Below are positions 32,165 to 41,561 of a DNA stretch of 64,000 nucleotides, piece after piece. The position numbers were made by a program, and so were the translations under genes. The DNA is from Methylobacterium radiotolerans JCM 2831. GTDB taxonomy: Bacteria > Pseudomonadota > Alphaproteobacteria > Rhizobiales > Beijerinckiaceae. The notes below the pieces were generated by a model, which was not told the DNA's origin, did not search any database, and saw only the letters and a program-made list of their open reading frames with translations. The stretch's first letter is position 1, and every line of letters starts with the position of its first letter. The stretch is from NCBI RefSeq assembly GCF_000019725.1, contig NC_010505.1, positions 5,316,001 to 5,380,000 on the forward strand, in the 5' to 3' direction.

Positions 32165-32746
32165 ATGCCGGTCAGCGCGCTCGCGATCGGCCGGATCTCG
32201 CGCGGGGAGCCCTGTCGCGCGCGACGGGGAGATCCGGTGGGGCCGGCGGCGCGGTGGTACGCCGGCCTGGCGAGAGCCCTGCTGATCTGGGTCCTGCTGC
32301 TCGTCCCGGACGCGGCCATTCCGGCCGACGCCCGACGAACGCCCCCGCCGCTGCACCGGGCGGCCGAGATCGAAGCCCTCGTCAACAGGGCGGCCGACGT
32401 GCTGGAGAGTGAGGGCGCGCGGGCGTTCGACGCGTTCCGGCGTCGGGGAGGCGTCTGGCGATACGGGGACGTCTACCTGTTCGTTGTCGACCTGCGGGGG
32501 ATCGTTCTCTTCAACGCCGCCCACCCGAACCGCGAGGGGCACGACCTGCTCCACGAGCGCGACGCCGACGGGAAGCAGTTCCACCAGGACTTCATCGACG
32601 CCGTCACGCGGTTCGGGTCCGGCTGGGTCGACTACATGTTCCCGAAGCCCGGCCAGGCGGCGCCGAGCGTGAAGTGGAGCTACGTCTGCGCGACGCGCGT
32701 GGCGGGCGTCGAGGCGCTCGTCGGTGCCGGCGTCTACGTGGAGTAG
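32165..32746 (+). CDS. Secreted single-Cache (sCache_2-like) domain protein
   Basis: A 193-residue protein from ATG 32165 (an upstream ATG at 32111 would overlap the previous gene). A hydrophobic stretch ARALLIWVLLLVPDAAIPAD near 49-68 acts as signal or anchor. The rest has the single-Cache type 2 pattern: DVYLFVVDLRGIVLFNAAHP, EGHDLLHERDADGKQFHQDF and GSGWVDYMFPKP, which bind small ligands in chemoreceptors and kinases. Here the sensing domain stands alone with no transmitter, so it would be a periplasmic binding or ligand-buffering protein. It ends convergent to the ABC permease gene. Confidence 0.75.
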   Translation: MPVSALAIGRISRGEPCRARRGDPVGPAARWYAGLARALLIWVLLLVPDAAIPADARRTPPPLHRAAEIEALVNRAADVLESEGARAFDAFRRRGGVWRYGDVYLFVVDLRGIVLFNAAHPNREGHDLLHERDADGKQFHQDFIDAVTRFGSGWVDYMFPKPGQAAPSVKWSYVCATRVAGVEALVGAGVYVE

Positions 32747-32775
32747 CGCCGTCGGGGTCGGGACGGCGCCGGGTC

Positions 32776-33984
32776 CTAGGCCGTCCGCCGCGCCGCCAGT
32801 GCCAGGGCGAAGCCGAGACCGGCCAGGGTCAGCGCCGCCAGGACCCCCAGGGCGGGGGCCGCGGCGGAGAACCCCTCGCCCAGGGCGCTCTGGTACGCCT
32901 CGATCGCCCAGGCGTTGGGGGTGAGCCATCCGGCTTGCTGCAGCCAGGGCGGCATGAGGAACCGCGGGACCATGGAGCCACCGACGGCCGAGAGCAGCAG
33001 CACGCCGAAAGTCGACGCGAGATGCGCCTGCTGGCGCGAGGCCGCGAGCGCGCAGGCCGCGAGCGCCAGGCCGGCCGCCATCGCGGAGACCAGCAGGCAG
33101 GCGGCCAGGAAGGCCGGCCAGTGCGGCCCGATCTCGACGCCGTAGAGGAGGGCGGCGGCCAGGAAGATCAGCCCGGCCTGGACGAGTCCCTGCAGCGTCA
33201 GGAAGGCGAACTTTCCGAGCACCACGACGGGCAAACCGCCCGGCCCGGCCATCAGACGCTCGGTGAGGCCCGTCTCGCGCTCCTCGACCAGCGACATCGC
33301 GCCCTGCATGGCGGCGAAGAGCAGGAACACCGCGGTGATCGCGCCGGCGTAGTAGCTCACCCGGGCATTGGCGGTCCCGGACGCCGTGCTGCGGCGTTCC
33401 ACCAGGGAGGCGAAGCTGAACGGCTCCTTCTTGGCGCGCTGCTCGGCGAAGGCCTCGTCGAGGAAGCGGCGCTCGTCGGGACCGATCTTGCCCGTGCGCT
33501 CGACGTCGGCGACGACCCGCGACAGGACCACGTCGGGCAGCGCCTCGTTCAGGACCCTCTGGAGCTGTCCGAGGGCGATCGGCGTCGCCAGTGCCTTGGC
33601 GGGGTTCTCGACCAGCACCACCGGCTGATCCGCGGCGCCGGACGCCGCCTCCGCAGGTGCGGCGATCAGGTCCCCGCGCAGGACAAGCGCCACGTCGACC
33701 TCGCCGCCCCGCACCGCCTGCGCCACGGCGTCGATGTCGGTCGCGGGCAACCGCGTCACGCGGAGGGAGGGATCGGCCGCGAGCGCGTCGGCGAGGCGCC
33801 CCGTCGCCGCGGTGTGGGCTAGGTCGGCCAGACCGAGATGGATGCGGATCCGGTCGCCGATCGCTCCCGAGAAGATCGCCGCGAAGATCGAGAAGATCAC
33901 GGTCGGCAGCACGAAGGCCATCACCAGCGCGGCCCGGTCGCGCAGGAGGGTCAGGAGCATGACGCGGAAGGCGGCGCCGATCAT
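32776..33984 (-). CDS. ABC-2 type transporter permease
   Basis: A 402-residue membrane protein of the ABC-2 class with the long extracytoplasmic loop of the YhhJ/DrrB-like group. One helix near the N-terminus (MAFVLPTVIFSIFAAIF) is followed by about 150 residues of soluble loop and then five C-terminal helices (about 215-400) with VEERETGLTERLMAGPGG, the conserved cytoplasmic E-R-E-x-G motif. Start ATG 33984 overlaps the ATPase stop as ATGA. It forms the pore of an exporter with the ATPase gene upstream. It is the last gene of an operon led by a carotenoid desaturase. Confidence 0.87.
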   Translation of the reverse strand: MIGAAFRVMLLTLLRDRAALVMAFVLPTVIFSIFAAIFSGAIGDRIRIHLGLADLAHTAATGRLADALAADPSLRVTRLPATDIDAVAQAVRGGEVDVALVLRGDLIAAPAEAASGAADQPVVLVENPAKALATPIALGQLQRVLNEALPDVVLSRVVADVERTGKIGPDERRFLDEAFAEQRAKKEPFSFASLVERRSTASGTANARVSYYAGAITAVFLLFAAMQGAMSLVEERETGLTERLMAGPGGLPVVVLGKFAFLTLQGLVQAGLIFLAAALLYGVEIGPHWPAFLAACLLVSAMAAGLALAACALAASRQQAHLASTFGVLLLSAVGGSMVPRFLMPPWLQQAGWLTPNAWAIEAYQSALGEGFSAAAPALGVLAALTLAGLGFALALAARRTA

Positions 33985-34958
33985 CCGGCGGTCCCGGCCC
34001 GGAGCGGGGCGGCCTCGGGATCCGTCAGTTCCCGCAGGCGGAGGGCGTCCAGATAGAGCGTCTCCAGCCGCGGCGCCCGCACCCGGATCTCGGCCACCGG
34101 AACGTTCTGGGCGCGCAGGGCGCCGAGCAAGGCCGCGCCGTCGAGGCCGGACCGTTCGACCGACCGCCAGACGAGGCCCCCCGCCTCGGCGGGCACGAAG
34201 CCGGCCCGGCGCAGCACGCCCTCGGCCGGTCCCGACGCCGGACCGGCGAGGCTCAGCTCCCGCTCGGGCGCGCCGGTCCGCAGCTGCGCGAGCAGCTCGG
34301 CGAGACGGCCGGCGCGCACGACCCGCCCCTGGGCCAGGAACGCCACCCGGGAGGCGAGGCGCTCCGCCTCGGCGAAATCGTGTGTGGCGATCAGGATCGC
34401 GGTGCCGGCGGCCTTCAGGCGGTCGAGCACCGCGTGGATCGCGGCCCGCGCGGCGAGGTCGACGCCGCTGGTCGGCTCGTCGAGGAGCACGAGCCGGGGC
34501 CGGTTCATCAGGCTCGCGGCGATGTTCACCCGGCGCCGGTACCCCCCCGACAGGACGCCGACCGGGCGCCGGGCCACGTCGGCGATGTCGGCCATGGCCA
34601 GGGCGGACTCCACGGCCGCCTTCCGCTCGCGCCGGGAGACCCCCGCCAATTGCCCGAACACGCCGAGATTCTCCGAGACGGTCAGCCGCGGGTAGAGGGC
34701 GATCTCCTGCGGCACCCACCCGATGGCGCGGCGGGCCTGTCCCGCCCGGTACGGATCCGCTCCGGCCACGCGCACCGACCCCGCACTCGGGGCGAGACGC
34801 CCCGCCACGAGGCGCATCAGCGAGGACTTGCCGGCTCCGTTCGGTCCGAGCAGCGCCAGGGTCTCGCCGGCCCCGAGGTCGAGATCGACATGATCCAGCA
34901 CCCGTCGGCCGCGGAGGTCGAGGCCGACGTCCGCGAGCCGGACGAGGGGATCGTCCAT
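33981..34958 (-). CDS. ABC transporter ATP-binding protein
   Basis: A 325-residue ATPase. Walker A is GPNGAGKSS at 38-46, the signature VLSGGYRRRVN is near 138, and Walker B LVLLDEPTSGVDL is near 160 with the H-loop in IATHDF. The last 100 residues form the extension seen in CcmA-like drug- and lipid-export ATPases. It is preceded by the DUF2141 gene (four bases) and overlaps the permease gene. Together they make a two-component exporter with no substrate-binding protein, so it exports rather than imports. Confidence 0.93.
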   Translation of the reverse strand: MDDPLVRLADVGLDLRGRRVLDHVDLDLGAGETLALLGPNGAGKSSLMRLVAGRLAPSAGSVRVAGADPYRAGQARRAIGWVPQEIALYPRLTVSENLGVFGQLAGVSRRERKAAVESALAMADIADVARRPVGVLSGGYRRRVNIAASLMNRPRLVLLDEPTSGVDLAARAAIHAVLDRLKAAGTAILIATHDFAEAERLASRVAFLAQGRVVRAGRLAELLAQLRTGAPERELSLAGPASGPAEGVLRRAGFVPAEAGGLVWRSVERSGLDGAALLGALRAQNVPVAEIRVRAPRLETLYLDALRLRELTDPEAAPLRAGTAG

Positions 34959-34962
34959 CGGT

Positions 34963-35430
34963 TCACCGGCTCGGCAGGGCACGGCCGAGGCGCACCCGCA
35001 CGGCGGCGCCGGGCTCCCGGAGGGCGAAGGCCGCCTCGGCGAAATCGGGGCGCGCCCGCCGCCCGACCGTACCCGAGAAGCCGTAGGGCTCCAGCGGCAG
35101 GCCGAGACCGGTGCGGTCGAGGCGCCCGTTGCCGTTGACGTCCTGGTAGGCCGCGACCGCGTAGGTGCCCGGCGGGACATCCCGGAAGGTGAACCGCGCC
35201 CGGTCGGCGGTGGCCGGCGCGTCGTCGCCGCGCAGGCACGACGACTCCGAGAGACCGCCCTGGCAGAGGGCGACCCGCACCTGGCCGCCGCCGGGCTCGA
35301 TCCCGTCGACCTCGACCTGCACGGCGGCGGCCCAGGCCGGCACGGTCGCGGCGCTGAGCCAGACCGCGGAGGCAACCGTCGCGCGGCCTGCCAGCCTCCG
35401 GAGATACCTCCGGCCGGACGCGGCGCTCAC
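34963..35430 (-). CDS. DUF2141 secreted protein
   Basis: A 155-residue exported protein. After a signal peptide ([19 protein letters not shown]) the domain begins [20 protein letters not shown], then [20 protein letters not shown] and [18 protein letters not shown]. The D-x-N-x-N-G-x-L-D core and the P-x-G-x-Y/W-A motif are those of DUF2141, a beta-sandwich of unknown function. It starts with GTG 35430 in a GTGA overlap with the desaturase stop. DUF2141 genes are often found beside carotenoid genes in bacteria, and here the coupling is direct. Possibly a carrier for a lipid or pigment in the periplasm. Confidence 0.85.
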   Translation of the reverse strand: MSAASGRRYLRRLAGRATVASAVWLSAATVPAWAAAVQVEVDGIEPGGGQVRVALCQGGLSESSCLRGDDAPATADRARFTFRDVPPGTYAVAAYQDVNGNGRLDRTGLGLPLEPYGFSGTVGRRARPDFAEAAFALREPGAAVRVRLGRALPSR

Positions 35431-37016
35431 GAGGCCTCGCCGGAGGTCGCCAGCGGGGCGGTATCGGGGATGCCGGCCGCGGCGGCGGCGCGGGCGCCCG
35501 CCAGTTCCTCGATCAGCAGCCGGGCGGAGATGCGGGCGCCCTCGTAGATCACCGGCAGGCCGGAGCCCGGATGGGTGCCGCCGCCGACGATGTAGAGGCC
35601 CGGTCCGAAGCGGTTGTGCGGCCGGAAATACAGCATCTGCAGGAGGTCGTGGGCGAGGTTGAAGGTGGCGCCCTCGTGGACGGCGAAATCCTCTTCCCAC
35701 TGGGTCGGGTCGATGATCCGCTCGTAGCGGATGCGGGACTCGAGATCGTCGATCCCGAGGAGCTTCAGCCGGTCCAGGATCAGGGCGCGGTAGGTCTCGC
35801 GCATCGCCGCCCAGTCGATCCCCGCCTTCAGGTTGGGCACCGGCACCAGCACGTAGAGGGCCGTGTGTCCGGGCGGCGCCATGCCGCCATCGGTGTAGCC
35901 CGCGTGCTGCACGTACAGGGACGGCTGCATCGGCAGCGTGCCCTCGGTGATCTCGCGGATGTTCTTCTCGTAGCCGTCGGCCAGGAGGATCGTGTGGTGC
36001 CCGAGGCTGTCGGGCATTTTCCCCTCGAGGCCGAGATACAGCATGAAGGTCGAGCAGGAGAGCCGGGCCTTCCGGATCTTGGCATTGCGCCAGCGCGGCC
36101 GGTGCCGCTCCGGGACGAGGGCGCGGACGACCTTCGCGAAGTCGCCGTTGATCAGCACCGCGTCGGCGTTGAAGGTCTCACCGTCCGCCACGAGACCGCT
36201 GGCGCGCTTGCCGTCGAACAGCACTTCCTCGACGTTGCTGTTGAGCCGGAGATCGACGCCCATGCGGCCGGCCAGGCCCGCCATCGCCTCGGAGACGGCG
36301 CCGCAGCCGCCCACCGGGTGGTAGACGCCGTGCTCGTATTCGAGGAACGACAGGATGGTGAACAGGCTCGGGCACCGGAACGGCGACATCCCGAGGTATT
36401 TGGTCTGGAACGAGAAGGCGAGCCGCACCCGCGGGTCGGCGAAGTGTCGCTTCAGGTCGCGGTCGACGCTCCGACCCGGATGCAGGTAGGGCAGGGCGGC
36501 CAGCATGGCCGGACTCGCCATGCTGCGCAGGGTGTGGAAGGCTTGCTCGAGGACCGGCTTGAAGTAGTTCAGCTTGGTCCGGTTCTCGGCGAAGAAGTCT
36601 TTGACGTTCTTGGCGTCGTCCGGCGCGAGGCGGGCGATCTCGCGCTCCAGGCGCTCGACGTCACCGGTGGCGCTGATCGTCCCCGTGATGCCCTCCGCGC
36701 CCTCGAACACGAGGTGGTACTGCGGGTCGAGCCGCTCGAGCTTGACGTGCTCCTCCAGCCGCTCGCCGCAGCTCGCGAAGATGTCCGCGAGAATCTGTGG
36801 ATAGAGGAAGAAGGTCGGGCCGATATCGAACCGGTAGCCGCCGGGCGCCTCGACGGTCTTCGTCCGACCCCCGACCTGCGGGTCCTTCTCGAAGATGGTG
36901 ACGTGGATCCCGGCCCGCGCGAGCAGCAGGGCGGCGGCCAGTCCGCCCGGCCCAGCCCCGACCACGGCCACCCGGCGTCCGGTCAGCGCCCGCAACCCGT
37001 CCCCAGACTGAAGCAA
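35427..37016 (-). CDS. Carotenoid desaturase or oxidase (CrtI/CrtN/CrtP family)
   Basis: A 529-residue FAD-dependent enzyme related to the desaturase at 29145-30674. The dinucleotide motif [20 protein letters not shown] is near 16-35, then [20 protein letters not shown], and the C-terminal FAD block [20 protein letters not shown]. It may perform a second desaturation or an end-group oxidation. The start is not certain: TTG 37016 has AGGAG nine bases upstream and is used here; the frame continues to TTG 37085 without a ribosome-binding site. First gene of a four-gene operon with DUF2141 and ABC exporter genes. An AraC gene lies 234 bases upstream; that gap shows no clear operator. Confidence 0.87.
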   Translation of the reverse strand: MLQSGDGLRALTGRRVAVVGAGPGGLAAALLLARAGIHVTIFEKDPQVGGRTKTVEAPGGYRFDIGPTFFLYPQILADIFASCGERLEEHVKLERLDPQYHLVFEGAEGITGTISATGDVERLEREIARLAPDDAKNVKDFFAENRTKLNYFKPVLEQAFHTLRSMASPAMLAALPYLHPGRSVDRDLKRHFADPRVRLAFSFQTKYLGMSPFRCPSLFTILSFLEYEHGVYHPVGGCGAVSEAMAGLAGRMGVDLRLNSNVEEVLFDGKRASGLVADGETFNADAVLINGDFAKVVRALVPERHRPRWRNAKIRKARLSCSTFMLYLGLEGKMPDSLGHHTILLADGYEKNIREITEGTLPMQPSLYVQHAGYTDGGMAPPGHTALYVLVPVPNLKAGIDWAAMRETYRALILDRLKLLGIDDLESRIRYERIIDPTQWEEDFAVHEGATFNLAHDLLQMLYFRPHNRFGPGLYIVGGGTHPGSGLPVIYEGARISARLLIEELAGARAAAAAGIPDTAPLATSGEAS

Positions 37017-37250
37017 CGTCCTCGACTCCTCACAGAATCCCGATACCCCATGCGGCCAAGCTAGCTTCGCATCATCGGGCGGCAATTGCAGCCGTTTGTC
37101 GCGCGCAGAACGCTGTACACGATCATACCGTGGAGACGCATCCGTAAGGTTTGTGAAGGCCGGATGCGGCGCCTGCCGTCGCGGGCTCCGAGCGGCAGCC
37201 TGGCGAGCGCAGGATCCGGTGTCCTGTTCGTCCTGGCCCGCGGAGGCGTT

Positions 37251-38252
37251 TCAGCGCTGGCCCAGGCGCTCGTACCACGCGTGGGCCCGGGCCGGCGTCC
37301 GCTCGAAGGTCCGGACGCCGTGGGCTCCCCGCGTCCGGCGCCATGCCCGCGGCGATTCCCCGAACCGGGCGCGGAATGCGCGGCTCAGATGGGCGGGATC
37401 CTTGAAGCCGTGCTCGCTCGCCAAGCGCGCGAGCGCCCGGGTCTCCAGCGGATCCTCCAAGGCGAGCCGGATCGCCTCCAGCCGCTTCTCCCAGACGCGC
37501 TGCATGACGCCCCCGGTGCTCCGGAAGGCGCGGTACAGCACCGTCCGCGAGACGCCCGCAGCGTCGGCGAGCCAGTCCGGCGAGAGGTCGGGTGAGGCCA
37601 GATGGAGGTCCATCAGGCGCTCGGCCAGGGCGACGAAGCCGACGTCGAATTCCGGGCCCCGCAGGACGTCCGAGGCCGCCGATGGATCGAACAGGCGGCG
37701 GACGAAACCGGCCAGCTCGCCCGCGATCGCCGGCTCCTCCTCGGCCGTGGTCGTCGGCAGCCGCCGGTACAGGGCGTGCAGCCGCGCGACGAGCAGACGG
37801 TTCCGTTCCCTGTCGAGGAAGATCGGTATCCGCTCGATCGTGCAGTCTGGCAGCAGACGACGCGGTACAGTCAGTCCGATCGCGCTGGAGCGCACCCCGC
37901 GGGCATCCAGTTCCCGGCCCATGTTGGCGGCCATGATCCGGTTGCGTTGCTGCACCACCGGGCTGCCCGCGACGTCGCCGGACAGGCCTCCGGACACGTA
38001 GAGCATGAACGTGAAGTGATCCGGTGTCGCCGCGGCGTGGCGGCGATCGCGGACCATGTGCTGGGCGGAGAAGACCATCCGGCTGGCGAGGATATCCCCC
38101 AGGACCGTGCAGGACAGGTTCCCGCGGGGCACCGGCGCCCCCGCGATCCGCTCGACCCGGACGATCGGCGCCATCAGGTCGCGCCAGGCCGCGAAGGCGT
38201 GCGCGGGGTCGAGATGATCGGTGTTGAAGTGAAGCGTCGGGATATTCGACAT
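37251..38252 (-). CDS. AraC family transcriptional regulator
   Basis: A 333-residue regulator. The N-terminal 190 residues form an AraC-ligand-binding type (AraC_binding_2-like) domain starting MSNIPTLHFNTDHL, with YVSGGLSGDVAGSPVV and NRIMAANMGRELDARG. The C-terminal two helix-turn-helix units are SPDWLADAAGVSRTVLYRAF and ARLASEHGFKDPAHLSRAFR, followed by the family ending FGESPRAWRR. It is transcribed towards the carotenoid/ABC operon and may control it, though the link is only positional. The inducer is unknown. Confidence 0.92.
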   Translation of the reverse strand: MSNIPTLHFNTDHLDPAHAFAAWRDLMAPIVRVERIAGAPVPRGNLSCTVLGDILASRMVFSAQHMVRDRRHAAATPDHFTFMLYVSGGLSGDVAGSPVVQQRNRIMAANMGRELDARGVRSSAIGLTVPRRLLPDCTIERIPIFLDRERNRLLVARLHALYRRLPTTTAEEEPAIAGELAGFVRRLFDPSAASDVLRGPEFDVGFVALAERLMDLHLASPDLSPDWLADAAGVSRTVLYRAFRSTGGVMQRVWEKRLEAIRLALEDPLETRALARLASEHGFKDPAHLSRAFRARFGESPRAWRRTRGAHGVRTFERTPARAHAWYERLGQR

Positions 38253-38391
38253 GCGATCCGGCGCGGCGTCGGGACGGTCGTCGGATCTCAGATTGCGCGC
38301 GCCCGCGCGCGGCGTCGAGATGTCAATGTGTTCCAGCTGGAGGCGCGTTCTCCGGCCCTGTTCCGCGGCGTCTACGCGGGGAATACTGACT

Positions 38392-39267
38392 TCAAGAACC
38401 TGCCGGCCCCGGGTCGAACGGTTCGCCGCCGCGGCGCGCTCGCGGTTCGCCGAGGCGCCCCTGGCCGCGGGCGATGGTGTAGAGGGCGATGCCCGCCGCG
38501 GTAGCGACGTTCAGCGAGTCGAAGCCGGCGGCCATCGGGATCCGGATCGGCCGCGCCCGGGCCAGCGTCGCCGCGTCGAGGCCGGGGCCCTCGGTGCCGA
38601 GAATCAGGAGCGCCCGCGGCGGGGCGGCGCGCGCGTCCAGGGTCTCGCTCGCCCCCGGACTGAAGGCGAGCGGCCGGAGGTCGAGGGTCTCGGCCAGCCG
38701 CAGCCAGTCCTGCCCGTCCGGGAGCCGCGCGAAGGGCTGGATCAGGGCGGCCCCGGCCGAGACGCGGATGCTCTTGCGGTAGAGCGGGTCGCAAGTCGCC
38801 CCGTCGAGGAGAACGGCGTCGGCCCCGAAGGCCGCCGCGTTGCGGAAGGCGGCGCCGACATTGTCGTGATTGGTCAGGCCGGCCAGGCCGACCACCAGGG
38901 CAGGCGCGGGCGGCGGCGGCACGAGGGCGGCCGCGTCGAGCCCCGGCCCGCGCAGGCCGACCGCGAGGACGCCGCGGTGGATCGGGAAACCCGTCACGGC
39001 GCTCATCACCGCCTTGGAGGCGCTGTAGATCGGCGGCGGCTCCGGGCAGGCGGCGACGTCGGCGGCGAGGCCCGGCCAGCGCTCGGGCGCGAGGAGGATC
39101 GATTCGGCGCGGAACCGGCTGCGGCGGCCGAGCAGCAGCCGCAGGGTCACCTCGCCCTCGACGATGAAGCGCCCGGCGCGGCCCACGAGGTCGCGCTCGC
39201 GCATCCGGGTGTAGGGCTCGAGGCGGGGGTCGTCCGGGTCGGTGAGGGGCTCCGGGGCCGGGGGCAC
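38392..39267 (-). CDS. TrmH/SpoU family RNA methyltransferase
   Basis: A 291-residue SPOUT-class 2'-O-methyltransferase. An N-terminal substrate-binding part (DDPRLEPYTRMRERDLVGRA) leads into the SPOUT core with VVGLAGLTNHDNVGAAFRNA (motif 1), the motif 2 ALLILGTEGPGLDA and motif 3 IRIPMAAGFDSLNVATAAGI. The knot and the conserved N-x-G-x-x-F-R-x-A and S-L/N-V motifs are complete. It methylates a ribose in tRNA or 23S rRNA; which position is not visible. The start is GTG 39267, one base after the stop of the MaoC gene. Confidence 0.9.
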   Translation of the reverse strand: MPPAPEPLTDPDDPRLEPYTRMRERDLVGRAGRFIVEGEVTLRLLLGRRSRFRAESILLAPERWPGLAADVAACPEPPPIYSASKAVMSAVTGFPIHRGVLAVGLRGPGLDAAALVPPPPAPALVVGLAGLTNHDNVGAAFRNAAAFGADAVLLDGATCDPLYRKSIRVSAGAALIQPFARLPDGQDWLRLAETLDLRPLAFSPGASETLDARAAPPRALLILGTEGPGLDAATLARARPIRIPMAAGFDSLNVATAAGIALYTIARGQGRLGEPRARRGGEPFDPGPAGS

Positions 39268-39268
39268 C

Positions 39269-39742
39269 TCAGCCCTGTGACCGGTCGGAGCGGTTCGCCA
39301 GCGGGTCGGCCTCGGCCTTGGTCGGCACCTTCACCAGCGCCTCGCCGTCGAGGACCGTCTCGCCGCCCACCGAGCACCGGCACGCGAGGCGCGCGCGCCG
39401 CCGCTCGGGCATGAGTTCGGCCACCGTCACGGTGACGTCGACGACGTCGCCGATCCGCACCGGGGCGCGGAAGTTCAGGGTCTGGGAGATGTAGACGGCG
39501 CCGGGCCCCGGAAGGCGGGTGCCGAGCACCGCCGAGATCAGCCCGGCCGTGTAGAGGCCGTGGGCGATGCGGGTGCCGAACGGCGTGCGCGCGGCGAAGT
39601 GCTCGGACAGGTGGATCGGGTTGCGGTCGCCGGTGATCTCGGCGAAGCCCACCACGTCGGAGGAGGCGATGGTCTTCGACAGGGTCTCCGACAGGCCGAC
39701 CTCGAGATCCTCGAAATAGAGCACGCGCAGTTCGGGCAGCAT
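39269..39742 (-). CDS. MaoC-like (R)-specific enoyl-CoA hydratase
   Basis: A 157-residue single hot-dog protein of the MaoC/PhaJ group. The hydratase motif is FAEITGDRNPIHLSEHFAAR, with the catalytic Asp and His in G-D-x-N-P-x-H, followed by RIAHGLYTAGLISAVLGTRL. It hydrates enoyl-CoA to the R-3-hydroxyacyl form and in PhaJ roles feeds polyhydroxyalkanoate synthesis; related proteins also act in the ethylmalonyl-CoA pathway. The C-terminal 20 residues are polar and extra. It precedes the RNA methyltransferase gene by one base. Confidence 0.88.
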   Translation of the reverse strand: MLPELRVLYFEDLEVGLSETLSKTIASSDVVGFAEITGDRNPIHLSEHFAARTPFGTRIAHGLYTAGLISAVLGTRLPGPGAVYISQTLNFRAPVRIGDVVDVTVTVAELMPERRRARLACRCSVGGETVLDGEALVKVPTKAEADPLANRSDRSQG

Positions 39743-39931
39743 GACGCGGCAGACCTCCGGTTCCGGCCGGTCATGCGTCTCGTGTTGCCGGCTCCGGCAA
39801 CGGCGTCGCACGATCGCGGCGCCGAATCCACCCGGACAAAGGCGTAACGGCCTCGAACTTTCTTGAGCCGCGGACAGGCTTTTCTCAACAGCCGCTCGAC
39901 AGGGCCGCGCGCGTCGGCGAAGAGGCGTCCC

Positions 39932-40537
39932 GTGATCGCCGATGATGCGCCCCGGCCCGCGCCGCCCGCCCTCCGCCCGGTCGTCGCCCGCGTGGCGGCG
40001 CTCAACCTCGGCTATTTCGGCATCGAGATCGCGGTGGCGCTCGCCATCGGCTCGGTGGCGCTGATCGCCGACAGCCTCGACTTCCTCGAGGACGCGGCGA
40101 TCAACCTGCTGATCTTCGCGGGCCTCGGCTGGAGCGCGCGCAACCGCGCCCGCCTCGGCACCGCCATGGCGGGGATCCTGCTCCTGCCGGCGCTGGCGGG
40201 GGCCTGGGCGGCCTACGGCAAGATCGCCGACTTCACTGCCCCCGCCGCTCTGCCTCTGACCCTCGCGGGGCTCGGGGCGCTCGCCGTCAACCTCACCTGC
40301 GCGCTCATGCTCGCCCGGCACCGCTCCGGCTCGGGCAGCCTGACCCGGGCGGCCTACCTCTCGGCGCGCAACGACGCCGTCGCCAACCTGGCGATCATCG
40401 CCGCCGGCCTGGTGACGGCCCTCCACCCGTCCCCCTGGCCCGACCTCGTCGTGGCGGCCGGGATCGCGATCCTCAACGCCGACTCGGCCGCCGACATCCT
40501 CAAGGCGGCCGCGGCCGAGCGCAGAGCCGCGGGCTAG
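39932..40537 (+). CDS. Cation-efflux-like (CDF) membrane protein
   Basis: A 201-residue protein with six likely membrane helices and the family hallmark SVALIADSLDFLEDA, where the aspartates of the transport site of CDF proteins are found (S-x-A-L-x-x-D-x-x-x-x-x-x-D). A second H/D site is less clear (AYLSARNDAVANLAII). There is no C-terminal cytoplasmic metal-binding domain, so it is shorter than a full CDF (about 300). GTG 39932 is preferred because AGAGG lies nine bases upstream. May move Co, Zn or similar ions. Confidence 0.8.
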   Translation: MIADDAPRPAPPALRPVVARVAALNLGYFGIEIAVALAIGSVALIADSLDFLEDAAINLLIFAGLGWSARNRARLGTAMAGILLLPALAGAWAAYGKIADFTAPAALPLTLAGLGALAVNLTCALMLARHRSGSGSLTRAAYLSARNDAVANLAIIAAGLVTALHPSPWPDLVVAAGIAILNADSAADILKAAAAERRAAG

Positions 40538-40569
40538 CGGCCCCGAGCGGCGACACGGCAGCGACCATC

Positions 40570-41421
40570 ATGCGCATCTTCCCCATCTCGGACCTGCACC
40601 TGGAGCGGCGGCGCCTCGACCTGATCGCGCCGCCCGCGGAACCGTTCGACCTGCTCGCCTGCCCGGGGGACCTCCACGAGGGGCATCCCGAGCGGGGGCT
40701 CGCGGCGCTGCTGCATCTCGCGCAGGGGCGGCCGGTCGTGCTGGTGCCGGGCAACCACGAGCGCTACGCGCCGACCGGGGATCGGCGCACCGCGCCGGAG
40801 CTGCTCGCCGCCCTCGAGGCCGAGGTCGGCCGCCTCAACGGGCTCGGCGCGCGGATCCACCTGCTCCAGCGCGCGCGGAGCTGCGTCATCGACGGCGTCC
40901 GCTTCGTCGGTACCACCCTCTGGAGCGACTGGGCGCTCGCCGGGCGCTGGCTCGGACCGGACGCGCCGAACCGGCCCGACGATCCGGTGGCCTACGCGGC
41001 GTCCCGCATGACCGACCCCGTGACGGGCTCGCGGGAGTATCTCGGCTCGATCCGCAAGGCCGACGGCAGCCCGTGGCAGCCGGCGGACGCGATGGCGGAG
41101 CACCGGATCGAGCGGGCGGCCCTGCACGCGGCGCTCCGGACCCCGCACGACGGGCCGACCGTGGTGGTGACCCATCACCCCGCGAGCCCGCTCGCGGCCG
41201 ATCGCTTCCGGGACGCGCCCGGCGTCCCCTGGTGGGTGCCGGCCTTCTACGCCAGCACGGCCCTCGACGACCTCGCGGAGACCGAGCGGCCGGGGCTGTG
41301 GATTTCCGGGCATTTCCACGCCGGCCACGATGTACGGGTCGGCCGCTGCCGCTGGATCTCGAACCCGGTGGAGGGCACGACCTATCGCGGCGACTTCGTC
41401 GTCGAAGTCGAGGATCAGTGA
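40570..41421 (+). CDS. Metallophosphoesterase
   Basis: A 283-residue calcineurin-type phosphoesterase. All metal motifs are visible: DLHLERR (D-x-H), CPGDLHEG (G-D), VPGNHERYAP (G-N-H-E/D), TVVVTHHPASP and ISGHFHAGHD (G-H-x-H). Similar enzymes act on phosphodiesters or on nucleotides; the target cannot be told. It starts 32 bases after the cation-efflux gene, same direction, and may be co-transcribed. Confidence 0.88.
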   Translation: MRIFPISDLHLERRRLDLIAPPAEPFDLLACPGDLHEGHPERGLAALLHLAQGRPVVLVPGNHERYAPTGDRRTAPELLAALEAEVGRLNGLGARIHLLQRARSCVIDGVRFVGTTLWSDWALAGRWLGPDAPNRPDDPVAYAASRMTDPVTGSREYLGSIRKADGSPWQPADAMAEHRIERAALHAALRTPHDGPTVVVTHHPASPLAADRFRDAPGVPWWVPAFYASTALDDLAETERPGLWISGHFHAGHDVRVGRCRWISNPVEGTTYRGDFVVEVEDQ

Positions 41422-41561
41422 TTTAGTCCCCCGTCGAGAGATCGGTCTGTCGAAGCGGTGCGATCGCGCACAGCTCGGCCGTAACGGCGGGATGCTGTCG
41501 GAGTGAGCGCCCGTCAAACCCTGATCGGCCCCGGATGACGGGGCTCGGGTTCAGGGTTCCC

